This document shows, piece by piece, positions 16,437 to 25,250 of a DNA stretch of 64,000 nt (its first letter is position 1; every line of letters starts with the position of its first letter). The stretch comes from Sagittula stellata E-37. Lineage in GTDB: Bacteria; Pseudomonadota; Alphaproteobacteria; Rhodobacterales; Rhodobacteraceae. The translations under genes were made by a program, and so were the position numbers. The notes below the pieces were generated by a model that was given only the letters and a program-made list of their open reading frames with translations, did not search any database and was not told the DNA's origin. The stretch covers positions 2,427,501 to 2,491,500 of the forward strand of contig NZ_CP155729.1 in assembly GCF_039724765.1 (NCBI RefSeq). The letters are read 5' to 3'.

Positions 16437-18242
16437 TCAGACGACCACGGCCGCGCCGTTCGAGGCAAGGCCCACGTTGGCCCGGAAGGCCGCGAAAAGC
16501 TCGCGTCCGACGCCGTGGCCGTTGCCCGTCAGGTCGGCGGTTACCGGTTCGCGGCCGTCGAAATCGGAGGCGAGGTTTTCCAGCGTGCCCTGTGTGGCGT
16601 CCAGGCGGAGGATGTCGCCGTCGCGGACGCGGGCCAGCGGGCCGCCGTCCGCCGCTTCGGGCGAGACATGGATCGCGGCGGGCACCTTGCCCGAGGCGCC
16701 GGACATGCGGCCGTCGGTCACCAGCGCAACCTTCAGGCCGCGGTCCTGCAAGACCGCAAGCGTCGGTGTCAGACCGTGCAGTTCCGGCATGCCGTTGGAT
16801 TTCGGGCCCTGAAAGCGGACGACGACGATGGTGTCCTCGGTGAACTCGCCGGCCTTGAACGCCTGCTTGACCGCTTCCTGGTCCTGGAAGACGCGGGCCC
16901 TGGCTTCGATCACATGGCGTTCGGGGGCGACGGCGGAGACCTTGATCATGCCATGGCCGAGGTTCCCCTTGAGCTGTTTCAGGCCGCCGGACGTTTGGAA
17001 CGGGTCGGTTGCCGGGCGCAGGACCTTGTCGTTGTGGGTCTGCGTCGGCCCGTCGCGCCAGGTCACCTTGTCGTCCTTCAGCTCGGGTTCACGGGTGTAG
17101 GGGCGCAGGCCGTCGCCGATCACCGTCTTGACTTCCTCGTGCAGCAGGCCCGCGTCCAGCAGTTCGCCGATCATGAACTGCAGGCCGCCCGCGGCGTGGA
17201 AGTGGTTCACGTCCGCCAGGCCGTTGGGGTATACCTTGGCCATCAGCGGCGTCACCGACGAGATGTCGTCGAAGTCCTGCACCTCGAGCGCGATGCCCGC
17301 GGCGCGGGCCATGGCCGGCAGGTGCAGCACGAGGTTGGTGGAGCCGCCCGTGGCCATCAGCCCGACGATGCCGTTGACGAAGGCCTTGGCGTCGAGGATC
17401 TCGGACACCGGGCGGTAGTCGTTGCCGAGCGCGGTTATTTCAAGCGCGCGTTCGGTGCCGGCGACGGTCAGCGCATCCCGCAGCGGCGTGTTGGGGTTCA
17501 CGAATGAGGCGCCGGGCAGGTGCAGGCCCATGACCTCCATCAGCATCTGGTTGGTGTTGGCGGTGCCGTAAAAGGTGCAGGTGCCCGGTCCGTGGTAGGA
17601 GGCCATCTCGGCCTTCATCAGTTCCTCGCGGCCGACCTCGCCGGTGGCGAACATCTGGCGGACCTTGGCCTTCTCGTCGTTGGGCAGGCCGGTGGGCATC
17701 GGGCCCGCGGGCAGGAAGACCGAGGGGATGTAGCCGAAGGTGGCGGCGGCGATGATCAGCCCCGGCACGATCTTGTCGCAGACGCCGAGGTAGACCGCCG
17801 CGTCGAAGGTGTTGTGCGAGAGCGCGATGCCCGCCGCCAGCGCGATCACGTCGCGGGAGAAAAGAGAGAGTTCCATGCCGACCTGGCCCTGGGTGACACC
17901 GTCGCACATCGCCGGAACGCCGCCCGCAACCTGCGCCGTGGCGCCCTGCGCGCGCGCCGCCTGGCGGATCAGGTCGGGGAAGCGTTCGAACGGCTGATGG
18001 GACGAGAGCATGTCGTTGTAGGCGCTGACGATACCGATGTTCGGCGCGCGCTCGGTGGCCAGCCGATCCTGGTCCTGGCCCATGGCGGCATAGGCGTGGG
18101 CCTGGTTGCCGCAGGTCAGGTGGGCGCGGCGCGGGCCTTCTTCGGCGGCGCGGGCCATGCGGTCGAGGTAGGTGGCCCGCATCCCCGAGGAGCGTTCCTC
18201 GATACGGGCTGTGACGTCGGCGATGGTCTGATTGAGGGTCAT
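16437..18242 (-). CDS. edd: Phosphogluconate dehydratase (Entner-Doudoroff)
   Basis: 6-phosphogluconate dehydratase, 601 residues (E. coli about 603), of the IlvD/Edd iron-sulfur dehydratase family. Conserved cysteine contexts are [12 protein letters not shown] and [13 protein letters not shown], and the C-terminal part has [18 protein letters not shown], a family signature. It converts 6-phosphogluconate to KDPG, the substrate of the adjacent eda. The start at 18242 has AAGGACT upstream. A LacI-type palindrome lies 53-64 bases upstream of the start, suggesting repression relieved by a sugar or sugar acid signal. Confidence 0.97.
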   Translation of the reverse strand: MTLNQTIADVTARIEERSSGMRATYLDRMARAAEEGPRRAHLTCGNQAHAYAAMGQDQDRLATERAPNIGIVSAYNDMLSSHQPFERFPDLIRQAARAQGATAQVAGGVPAMCDGVTQGQVGMELSLFSRDVIALAAGIALSHNTFDAAVYLGVCDKIVPGLIIAAATFGYIPSVFLPAGPMPTGLPNDEKAKVRQMFATGEVGREELMKAEMASYHGPGTCTFYGTANTNQMLMEVMGLHLPGASFVNPNTPLRDALTVAGTERALEITALGNDYRPVSEILDAKAFVNGIVGLMATGGSTNLVLHLPAMARAAGIALEVQDFDDISSVTPLMAKVYPNGLADVNHFHAAGGLQFMIGELLDAGLLHEEVKTVIGDGLRPYTREPELKDDKVTWRDGPTQTHNDKVLRPATDPFQTSGGLKQLKGNLGHGMIKVSAVAPERHVIEARARVFQDQEAVKQAFKAGEFTEDTIVVVRFQGPKSNGMPELHGLTPTLAVLQDRGLKVALVTDGRMSGASGKVPAAIHVSPEAADGGPLARVRDGDILRLDATQGTLENLASDFDGREPVTADLTGNGHGVGRELFAAFRANVGLASNGAAVVV

Positions 18243-18294
18243 GGAACGAGTCCTTTCCGGCTCCGGTTTCCGGTCCTTCGCGATACATAGACCA

Positions 18295-18306
18295 GTTAGC
18301 GCTAAC
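18295..18306. promoter_or_regulatory. LacI-type operator palindrome upstream of edd
   Basis: GTTAGCGCTAAC is a perfect 12-bp palindrome with central CG, the usual form of LacI/GalR-family operators, placed in the edd promoter. No regulator gene is adjacent; the LacI gene of this window is 42 kb away and has a different-looking site. Confidence 0.65.
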
Positions 18307-18479
18307 GGTAAACCCCGTCATCCCGGCTGCCCATCAGGTTGACGCGTCGACGAAAGGTCCATCTGTCGCCCCAATGGCGCCACGTTCCGGAGCAAGACAA
18401 GGTTAACAGCAGCCGTCGGGCTGCGACAGGGCAGAACGGCGCTTTGAGAGCAGCGAAGCGCGACAGGAGGACGAAAAAG

Positions 18480-19175
18480 ATGCGGATTGCACGGTTTGTT
18501 CTTGGGATCGGCCTGGTGGCGGCGCTTGCGGCCTGCGGCGAGATGCCCGGAAAGGCACCTTTCGAAGCGATGCCGGGCGGAGAGGTGAGCCGCGCGGCGG
18601 CCTCGGCCCTGGACCGTCCGGTGACGCCGTTGCCCGGAATGCAGGCTCCGGTCCGGCAGGGCAGCATGAAGCTTGTGGCCTACGAATTCCGCGTGCCCGA
18701 AGCGCTGAGCGTGTCCGAGGCCAACCTGTATCTGCCGATCGCCGACATCGTCTGGCGTGGCGACGCATACGGCAACCGCAAGCAGCAGGTCGCCGCGATG
18801 TTCCGGTCGAGCCTTGAGAAAGCCCGCGCCAATGCGCCTGCAAACGGGCGCCCCGTCAAAGCGATCATCACGCTGCACAAGTTCCATTCCCTGACGGAGA
18901 AGGCTCGTTACACCACCGGCGGCATCCACACTGTGGTGTTCGACACGACCATCGTCGACGCCGAAACCGGTGCGGTGCTGGTCGATGGCCGCAAGACGCG
19001 TGCCGACCTCAAAGGCTATGGCGGCCGCCGTGCCATGCTGGCAGAGCGTCAGGGCCTGGGCATGAAGGTTCGCCTGATGGCTCATCTGGACCGGGTGATG
19101 GCGGCCGAGGTGTCGACCGCGGGAGGGTGGCGCGACAAGGGCCGGAAACTGACCCGGGCGCTTAATCAGATCTGA
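18480..19175 (+). CDS. Lipoprotein (DUF6778-like)
   Basis: Predicted outer- or inner-membrane lipoprotein of 231 residues. It starts MRIARFVLGIGLVAALAACG, a signal peptide with lipobox LAAC (Cys19). The mature part has AYEFRVPEALSVSEANLYLP and GGIHTVVFDTTIVDAETGAVL, which look like a compact beta-rich fold. Proteins of this type are common in Rhodobacteraceae (DUF6778 as far as I can tell) and uncharacterised. The start at 18480 has AGGAGG 9 bases upstream; the longer open frame lacks a signal sequence. Divergent from edd. Confidence 0.85.
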   Translation: MRIARFVLGIGLVAALAACGEMPGKAPFEAMPGGEVSRAAASALDRPVTPLPGMQAPVRQGSMKLVAYEFRVPEALSVSEANLYLPIADIVWRGDAYGNRKQQVAAMFRSSLEKARANAPANGRPVKAIITLHKFHSLTEKARYTTGGIHTVVFDTTIVDAETGAVLVDGRKTRADLKGYGGRRAMLAERQGLGMKVRLMAHLDRVMAAEVSTAGGWRDKGRKLTRALNQI

Positions 19176-19222
19176 GTTTCAACCGCTTCATTCTTGGGAG
19201 AAAGCGGGGTAAGGCGGGGGTC

Positions 19223-20443
19223 ATGACGACCTCCGCCTCGCCTGATTCCGGCTCCGCATCCCACCGTCCCGTCCTGCGCCTTCTGCCGAAGGCCAACGCC
19301 CGCGCCATCCGCCGCGGTGCACCATGGGTCTTTGAAAACGAACTGGTGATGGATCGCCGCACCCGGGGCATCGCGCCGGGCACCATCGCCACGCTGGAGG
19401 ACCACGAGCGCACGCCGCTGGCCACGGTGGCGGTCAATCCCGGCTCGAAAATCGTGGCCCGGGTGCTGGATCGCGAGATCGTCGAGATCGGCACGGAATG
19501 GCTGCGGGCCAAGGTTGCCAAGGCGCTGTCGCTGCGCGAACGGCTGTACGATGCACCGTTCTACCGGCTCATCCACGCGGAGGCGGACGGCTTTCCGGGC
19601 GTGATCGTGGACCGCTTCGGCGACACGCTGGTGGTGCAGCCGAACGCGGCCTGGGCCGATGCGCTGCTGCCGGTGCTGACCGAGGTGCTGGCCGAGGTGA
19701 CGGGCTGTGCCAATGTCCTCAAGAACGCCTCGGGGCGAGGACGCGTTCTGGAAGGTCTGGACGATGCCGACGTCGTTCTCATGGGGGCCGCGCCCGAGGC
19801 GCCGGTGCCGGTGGTGATGAACGGCGCGACCTACATGGCCGACCTGACTGGCGGTCAGAAGACCGGCCTGTTCTACGATCAGCGCGACAACCATGCCTTT
19901 GCCGCGAAGCTGTCGGCCGATGCTTCGGTGATCGACGTCTTCAGCCATGTCGGCGGCTTCGGGCTGGCGGCTCTGGCGGGCGGCGCGCGAGAGGTTCTGT
20001 GCGTCGACGGCTCTGCTCCGGCGCTCGACCTGGCACGGGCGGGGGCCGATGCGATGGGCGTGGCCGACCGTTTTGCCACCCGGCAGGGCGACGCCTTCGA
20101 CACGCTGACGGCGTTGCAGGAGGACGATGCGCGCTATGACGTGGTGGTCTGCGATCCGCCCGCCTTTGCACCGTCGAAACAGGCACTGGACAAGGGCCTG
20201 CGCGCCTACGAGCGGATCGCGCGGCTGGCGGCGGCGCTGGTGGCGGAAGACGGCTATCTCGTGCTTTGCTCGTGTTCGCACGCGGCGGACATGACGGCCT
20301 TTACCGGCGCCTGCCTGCGTGGCATCGGGCGCGCCGGGCGGCGGGCGGTCCTGATCCACACCGGGCAGGCAGGGGCGGACCATCCATTTCTGCCGCAACT
20401 GGCGGAGTCGGGCTACCTGAAGGCGCTGTTCTTCCGGCTGTGA
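19223..20443 (+). CDS. Class I SAM-dependent rRNA methyltransferase (RlmI-like)
   Basis: Protein of 406 residues of the RlmI family (23S rRNA m5C1962 type). An N-terminal PUA-like domain (RGAPWVFENELV, then GTIATLEDHERTPLATVAVNPGS) is followed by a central EEHEE-like domain (EADGFPGVIVDRFGDTLVVQ). The C-terminal Rossmann domain has the SAM loop VIDVFSHVGGFGLAAL, the DPPAF motif (VVCDPPAFAPSKQAL) and the cysteine pair CSCSH expected for an m5C enzyme. Its last four bases (GTGA) overlap the GTG start of the PIN gene. Confidence 0.92.
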   Translation: MTTSASPDSGSASHRPVLRLLPKANARAIRRGAPWVFENELVMDRRTRGIAPGTIATLEDHERTPLATVAVNPGSKIVARVLDREIVEIGTEWLRAKVAKALSLRERLYDAPFYRLIHAEADGFPGVIVDRFGDTLVVQPNAAWADALLPVLTEVLAEVTGCANVLKNASGRGRVLEGLDDADVVLMGAAPEAPVPVVMNGATYMADLTGGQKTGLFYDQRDNHAFAAKLSADASVIDVFSHVGGFGLAALAGGAREVLCVDGSAPALDLARAGADAMGVADRFATRQGDAFDTLTALQEDDARYDVVVCDPPAFAPSKQALDKGLRAYERIARLAAALVAEDGYLVLCSCSHAADMTAFTGACLRGIGRAGRRAVLIHTGQAGADHPFLPQLAESGYLKALFFRL

Positions 20444-20979
20444 AGGTTGTCCTCGACACCTGCGTCCTGTTCCCGACAGTGATGCGCGAGGTCCTGCTGG
20501 GCGTCGCCCGCGCCGGTCTTTACACGCCTCTCTGGTCTGAACGGATCCTTGAGGAATGGGCTCGCGCGGCACGCAAGCTGGGCCCGGGCGGAGAGACGCA
20601 GGCACGCGGCGAGATCGCGCTGGTCCGCGCCGCATGGCCCCGGGCAGAGGTGACATGGCCGCCGTCGCTTGAGGGCCGCTTGTGGCTGCCCGATCCGGCG
20701 GACGTGCATGTGCTGGCGGCGGCGGTCTCGGGCAGCGCCGACGTGATCGTGACGATGAACGCCTCCGATTTCCCGCGCAACGTGCTGTCCGAGGAGGGGC
20801 TGAGCCGCACCGATCCCGACGCCTTTCTTCTGGGGTTCTGGCAGGGTTCGCCCGAGATTGTCGGAGGTGTGGCCGAGCAGGTGCTGGCCGAAGCGCGGCG
20901 GTTGTCCGGCGACGACTGGGAGATGCGGGCGCTCCTGAAAAAGGCCCGTTTGCCGCGTCTTGCCAAAGCCTTGGCCTGA
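20440..20979 (+). CDS. PIN domain protein (RSP_2648-like)
   Basis: Putative ribonuclease of the PIN fold, 179 residues. It begins VKVVLDTCVLFPTVMREVLLG with the first catalytic Asp in VLDTC. Further acidic positions are in LPDPADVHVLAAAV and ADVIVTMNASDFP, the normal PIN arrangement. The start is GTG at 20440, overlapping the methyltransferase stop (GTGA); an ATG start would lose the first Asp. No antitoxin is adjacent, and coupling to an rRNA methyltransferase gene points to RNA processing rather than a toxin-antitoxin pair. Confidence 0.87.
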   Translation: MKVVLDTCVLFPTVMREVLLGVARAGLYTPLWSERILEEWARAARKLGPGGETQARGEIALVRAAWPRAEVTWPPSLEGRLWLPDPADVHVLAAAVSGSADVIVTMNASDFPRNVLSEEGLSRTDPDAFLLGFWQGSPEIVGGVAEQVLAEARRLSGDDWEMRALLKKARLPRLAKALA

Positions 20980-21080
20980 GATTGGCTGTCGCGGCGGGCC
21001 GCGCGCCCTTGCAGAACCGGGCGGCTCGGTCTAGACGTGCCTGAAACCCGATAAAATCCCTCGGACGTTTTGGGGCAGAC

Positions 21081-22169
21081 GTGACGACACCGCCAAGGCT
21101 AGAGATACGCGACCTCGTGCGCCGCTTCGACGGGCAGACCGTGGTCGATCATGTGTCGCTGCAGATTGCGCCGGGGCAGGTGACCTGCCTGCTTGGGCCC
21201 TCTGGCTGTGGCAAGTCGACGACGTTGCGGATGATCGCGGGTGTCGACATGCAGGACGAAGGCACGATCCACGTCGACGGCAAGCTGGTCTGCGACACGG
21301 TCTTTCGCGTGCCGCCAGAGCGGCGTTCCATCGGGCTGATGTTCCAGGATTTCGCGCTTTTCCCGCATCTGAGCGTCGGAGAGAACGTGTCCTTCGGGTT
21401 GAAGGGCGGACGGTCCGAAAAACGCGCCACGGTGGAACGGCTGCTGGATCGAGTCGGTCTGCGGCATTACATCGACCACTATCCGCACCATCTGTCGGGC
21501 GGCGAACAACAGCGCGTGGCCCTTGCCCGGGCGCTGGCGCCGCAGCCGAAGATCATGCTGATGGACGAGCCTTTCTCGGGCCTCGACAACCGGTTGCGCG
21601 ACGGTATCCGGGACGAGACACTGGACCTTTTGAAGGAAGAAGGCGCGGCGGTCCTGCTGGTCACGCACGAACCCGAAGAGGCGATGCGCATGGCCGATGA
21701 GATTGCGCTGATGCGGGACGGACGGATCGTACAACAAGGCGCGCCGTACAACATCTACAATGCGCCGGCTGACCGCGACGCGGTGGCATTCTTTAGCGAC
21801 GTCAATGTCTTGGAGGGCAAAGTTCAAGGGGCGTTGGTGGACACGCCCTTTGGCCGGTTCCTTGCGCCGGGCGTCGCGGATGGCGGCGCGGTAGAGATCG
21901 TTTTCCGCCCGCAGCACGTGTCGATCGACTTCGACCGCGCCGGCAAGGGGCCGAACCCTACGGAGATCGCCGGCACCCCGGCCCGCGGCGTGGTGCAGCG
22001 CGCGCGCTTCATGGGGTCGGAAAGCCTTGTCGAGTTCGTGATGGATCACGACGGGCAGAAGCTGATCGCGACGGTGCCCAACGTTTTCCTGCCGAAGCCG
22101 GGCACGCCCATGTGGCTGAGCCTGCGGCGCGACCGCTGTTTCGTTTTTCCAGTGATCGGGAAAAACTAA
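21081..22169 (+). CDS. ABC transporter ATP-binding protein (FbpC/PotA-like), orphan
   Basis: ATPase subunit of 362 residues. Walker [10 protein letters not shown], signature LSGGEQQRVALARAL, Walker B IMLMDEPFSGLDNRL and switch His in LLVTHEPEEAM are all intact. A C-terminal TOBE-type regulatory domain follows (VEIVFRPQHVSIDF...). The closest layout is FbpC-like iron(III) or thiamine/spermidine importers. The start is GTG at 21081. No permease or binding-protein gene lies within reach, so it must serve a transporter encoded elsewhere. Confidence 0.9.
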   Translation: MTTPPRLEIRDLVRRFDGQTVVDHVSLQIAPGQVTCLLGPSGCGKSTTLRMIAGVDMQDEGTIHVDGKLVCDTVFRVPPERRSIGLMFQDFALFPHLSVGENVSFGLKGGRSEKRATVERLLDRVGLRHYIDHYPHHLSGGEQQRVALARALAPQPKIMLMDEPFSGLDNRLRDGIRDETLDLLKEEGAAVLLVTHEPEEAMRMADEIALMRDGRIVQQGAPYNIYNAPADRDAVAFFSDVNVLEGKVQGALVDTPFGRFLAPGVADGGAVEIVFRPQHVSIDFDRAGKGPNPTEIAGTPARGVVQRARFMGSESLVEFVMDHDGQKLIATVPNVFLPKPGTPMWLSLRRDRCFVFPVIGKN

Positions 22170-22176
22170 TTTGATT

Positions 22177-22410
22177 TCATTGCGTTGGAGTCCGTTCTTC
22201 AATCAGTTTGTGAAGAATGTAGACCCGTATGGACGATGCCAGTCCAACCTCGGGGTCTCGGGCCTCGTCGATCTCGGAGGCGAGGGCGTTGAGCGGCTTG
22301 TCCATCTCGGCGGCGATGCGCCGGAACTCCGACCAGAAGGCATCTTCGAGCGAGACGGACGTGCGGTGGCCTTTCAGGGTCAGCGACCGCTTGACCGGGC
22401 GGCCTGTCAT
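22177..22410 (-). CDS. Ribbon-helix-helix domain protein
   Basis: Protein of 77 residues with an RHH_4-type fold: RSLTLKGHRTSVSLEDAFWSEF (beta strand and first helix), then ALASEIDEARDPEVGLASSIRVYIL (second helix). Such proteins are small DNA-binding proteins. The start overlaps the stop of the DUF4169 gene by four bases (ATGA), so they are co-translated. The target is unknown. It converges on the orphan ABC ATPase gene with 7 bases between the stops. Confidence 0.85.
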   Translation of the reverse strand: MTGRPVKRSLTLKGHRTSVSLEDAFWSEFRRIAAEMDKPLNALASEIDEARDPEVGLASSIRVYILHKLIEERTPTQ

Positions 22411-22580
22411 TCCCGTTCGTGCCCTTCATGGTCGCGCCGCTCCTTGTCGGTGCGGGCCTTGGCCAATGCCTTTTGCGCCTTCGTCAGGCCATGCTGCGCG
22501 GCATTCGCGTCGCCTTCGCGGCGTTTGTCGTCGCGGGACTTCTGCTTGCGGAAACGGTTCAGGTTGACGACCTTGCTCAT
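22407..22580 (-). CDS. DUF4169 family small protein
   Basis: A 57-residue protein beginning MSKVVNLNRFRKQKSRDDKR, the DUF4169 start, with the rest rich in Lys, Arg and Ala. The function is unknown; the strongly basic sequence suggests nucleic-acid or ribosome binding. Start ATG is at 22580. It overlaps the RHH gene downstream and lies 41 bases downstream of the serine hydrolase gene, so the three may be one operon. Confidence 0.85.
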   Translation of the reverse strand: MSKVVNLNRFRKQKSRDDKRREGDANAAQHGLTKAQKALAKARTDKERRDHEGHERE

Positions 22581-22621
22581 GACGGGATCCTAGCTGGCTT
22601 CGGTGTGACGTTCCATGGGTT

Positions 22622-23587
22622 TCAGGCGGACATGACAGGGCCGTCGAGCAGGTCCATCAGCGCCCCGAAGTACCCCTGGGAGCGGGCTGGCCGGGTCGGG
22701 TCGGAGGTGATGGCGGCCGCAATGTCCCGGTTCGTGTGGAAGGCGATGATCTGTCCGCCGTAGCCGCGCGCCAGCGCCCAGCCGGTGGCATTCAGGAACC
22801 AGCCGTAACCGTAGGAGAGGCCCGAGTAGGGCGAACGGGTCAGGGGTTGGACAGAGATGTCGACCCAGTCGGAGGGGATGACTTGTGTGCCCTCCCACCG
22901 GCCGCCGTCCCGCATCGTCAGCGCAACGCGCAGCATCGCGCGGGGCGTCAGCGCCATCTGGTTGCCACCGAGGTAGAAGCCCTGCGGATCGCGGATCCAC
23001 GGGGGGATCTCGATTCCCAACGGGCGGCCCAGCCGTGTGCGCGCCTGTTCCAACAGGGTGAGGCCGGTCGCCTCTGCCAGCGCCGCGCCGAGCACATGGG
23101 TCGAGCCGGTGGAATAGAGCATCCGTCCGCCCGGTTCGGCCACCATGGGACGCGAGAGGGCGTTGCGCACCCAGTTGGAGGAGGCGACCCATGCGCCGTA
23201 GTTCGGGCCGGAGGTCCGCTCCAGCCCGGCGCGCAGGCTGGCGAGGTCGCCCAGCGTGATATCGGCCACCTTCGGATCGGCGTCGGTCGGGATCAGCCGG
23301 GGCGCCACGTCGCCGAGGGTCGCGTCCAGCGTGACCTCTTCGCGGTCGATGGCGCAGCCCAACAGCAACGAGACCATGCTTTTCGAGCAGCTCTTGATGT
23401 TGGCCAGCGCGTTGAGGCCGGGGCCGCCATAGGCGCGTGCGTGGATCAGCGTATCGCCCTTCTGGACAAGGATCGCGTGGAACTGGTCGTGCGCCCCTGC
23501 GAAGGCCGCGAACGGATCGTCCTCGGCCCACGCGCGGGAGACGAATGGCAGGGACAGGGCAGAGGCGAGGAGTGTTCGGCGTTGCAT
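22622..23587 (-). CDS. Serine hydrolase, beta-lactamase class C / PBP4-like fold
   Basis: Exported hydrolase of 321 residues with a signal peptide (QRRTLLASALSLPFVSRAWA). The SxxK catalytic motif is SCSKS (Ser66, Lys69), and the YxS/N motif is in MLYSTGSTHVLG near residue 160. The third motif looks like YGGQIIAFH instead of the usual KTG/HTG, as in esterases of this family. It is probably an esterase or D-amino-acid peptidase in the periplasm rather than a resistance enzyme. First gene of a possible operon with the DUF4169 and RHH genes. Confidence 0.86.
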   Translation of the reverse strand: MQRRTLLASALSLPFVSRAWAEDDPFAAFAGAHDQFHAILVQKGDTLIHARAYGGPGLNALANIKSCSKSMVSLLLGCAIDREEVTLDATLGDVAPRLIPTDADPKVADITLGDLASLRAGLERTSGPNYGAWVASSNWVRNALSRPMVAEPGGRMLYSTGSTHVLGAALAEATGLTLLEQARTRLGRPLGIEIPPWIRDPQGFYLGGNQMALTPRAMLRVALTMRDGGRWEGTQVIPSDWVDISVQPLTRSPYSGLSYGYGWFLNATGWALARGYGGQIIAFHTNRDIAAAITSDPTRPARSQGYFGALMDLLDGPVMSA

Positions 23588-23664
23588 CCTCCTGAAATCG
23601 GAGGGAATCGCCCGAGGTCAACGGTCGGAGCTCTCACGTTTGCGCGGGTCAGACCGTGGGCGGA

Positions 23665-23695
23665 CAAAAAACGCGCGCCCGGGTGGGGCGCGCGT
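23665..23695 (-). terminator. Rho-independent terminator of fumC
   Basis: 10-bp stem ACGCGCGCCC / GGGCGCGCGT (23671-23680 and 23686-23695) with a 5-base loop. On the minus strand it is followed by six T. It lies 27 bases after the fumC stop. Confidence 0.88.
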
Positions 23696-23721
23696 CGGTG
23701 TCGTTCAGCGTTGGCGCAGGA

Positions 23722-25116
23722 TCAGTCCTTCGGGCCGATCATGTCCTCGGGACGGACGACACGGTCGAAGGTCTCCTCGTCCACGAAACCGAGCGCGATG
23801 GCCTCTTCCTTGAGGGTCGTGCCGTTCTTGTGGGCGGTCTTGGCAACCTTGGTGGCGTTGTCGTAGCCGATGGTCGGTGCCAGCGCCGTCACCAGCATCA
23901 GCGATTCCTTCATCAGCTTCTCGATCCGCGCCTCGTTCGCCTCGATCCCCACCACCATGTTGTCGGTGAAGGCAGACGCCGAGTCGCCCAGAAGCTGCAT
24001 GGATTGCAGGACGTTGTAGGACATCATCGGGTTGTAGACGTTGAGCTCGAAGTGGCCCTGAGACCCCGCGATGCCGACGGCGGCGTCGTTGCCCATGACA
24101 TGGGCGCAGACCATGGTCAGCGCCTCGGCCTGAGTCGGGTTCACCTTGCCCGGCATGATGGAGGAGCCGGGCTCGTTCTCCGGCAGGATCAGTTCGCCAA
24201 GGCCGGAACGGGGGCCAGAGCCCAGCAGACGGATGTCGTTGGCGATCTTGAACAGGCTCGCCGCGACGGTCTTCAACGCACCGGAGAACATGACCATGGC
24301 GTCATGCGCGGCCAGCGCCTCGAACTTGTTGGGGGCGGTGACGAAGGGCAGGTCGGTGATCGTGGCGATGTTGCCGGCGACCATCTCGGCCCAGCCCTTT
24401 TTGGTGTTGAGTCCGGTGCCAACGGCGGTGCCGCCCTGCGCCAGCTCGTAGATGTCGGGCAGGCAGGATTCGACCCGTTCGATGCCCTTCTTGACCTGGT
24501 GCGCGTAGCCGCCAAATTCCTGGCCCAGCGTCAGCGGCGTGGCGTCCTGGGTGTGGGTCCGGCCGATCTTGATGATGTCCTTGAATTCGTTGGACTTCGC
24601 CTCCAAGGCGGCGTGCAGCTTCTTCAGGCCGGGCAGCAGGACGTCACGCGCCTGCATGCCGATTGCGACGTGCATCGCGGTCGGGAAGGTGTCGTTCGAC
24701 GACTGGCCCATGTTGCAGTGATCGTTGGGGTGGACGGGGGACTTGGACCCCATTTCGCCGCCCAGCATCTCGATCGCGCGGTTGGAGATGACCTCGTTCG
24801 CGTTCATGTTCGACTGTGTGCCAGAGCCGGTCTGCCAGACGACCAGCGGGAAGTTGTCGTCGAACTTTCCTTCGATGACCTCCTGAGCGGCGGCCATGAT
24901 CGCGTCGGCGACTTCGGGCGCCATTGTGCCGAGCGTCTTGTTCGCCTCTGCACAGGCCTTCTTGATGACGCCAAGGGCGCGTACGATCGGCACGGGCTGT
25001 TTTTCCCAGCCGATGGGGAAGTTCATGATCGACCGCTGGGTCTGCGCGCCCCAGTACTTTTCGGCGGGCACTTCAAGCGGGCCGAAGCTGTCGGTCTCGG
25101 TACGGGTGGCGGTCAT
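23722..25116 (-). CDS. fumC: Class II fumarate hydratase
   Basis: Fumarase C of 464 residues, the TCA-cycle enzyme interconverting fumarate and malate. The superfamily signature [13 protein letters not shown] is present, together with [34 protein letters not shown] and [15 protein letters not shown], which form the active site of the tetramer. The ATG at 25116 has GCAGGAGT upstream and was preferred to the ATG at 25131. It is a single gene with its own terminator. Confidence 0.98.
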   Translation of the reverse strand: MTATRTETDSFGPLEVPAEKYWGAQTQRSIMNFPIGWEKQPVPIVRALGVIKKACAEANKTLGTMAPEVADAIMAAAQEVIEGKFDDNFPLVVWQTGSGTQSNMNANEVISNRAIEMLGGEMGSKSPVHPNDHCNMGQSSNDTFPTAMHVAIGMQARDVLLPGLKKLHAALEAKSNEFKDIIKIGRTHTQDATPLTLGQEFGGYAHQVKKGIERVESCLPDIYELAQGGTAVGTGLNTKKGWAEMVAGNIATITDLPFVTAPNKFEALAAHDAMVMFSGALKTVAASLFKIANDIRLLGSGPRSGLGELILPENEPGSSIMPGKVNPTQAEALTMVCAHVMGNDAAVGIAGSQGHFELNVYNPMMSYNVLQSMQLLGDSASAFTDNMVVGIEANEARIEKLMKESLMLVTALAPTIGYDNATKVAKTAHKNGTTLKEEAIALGFVDEETFDRVVRPEDMIGPKD

Positions 25117-25250
25117 CGGTGACTCCTGCATTTGTATGCGATTGCATGCCGGATAAAGGAAAGCGGGATGCTGGGCAATCGTGCAATCGCGCCAAGGTTT
25201 ACTAAGGCCAGTGCCGCGCGCCTAGAGACGAATTGACCCAGCGGAACGGC

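Noticed and set aside
16008..17507. 499-residue frame antisense to eda/edd
   Set aside because: Spans two genuine genes on the other strand and has no protein-family features.
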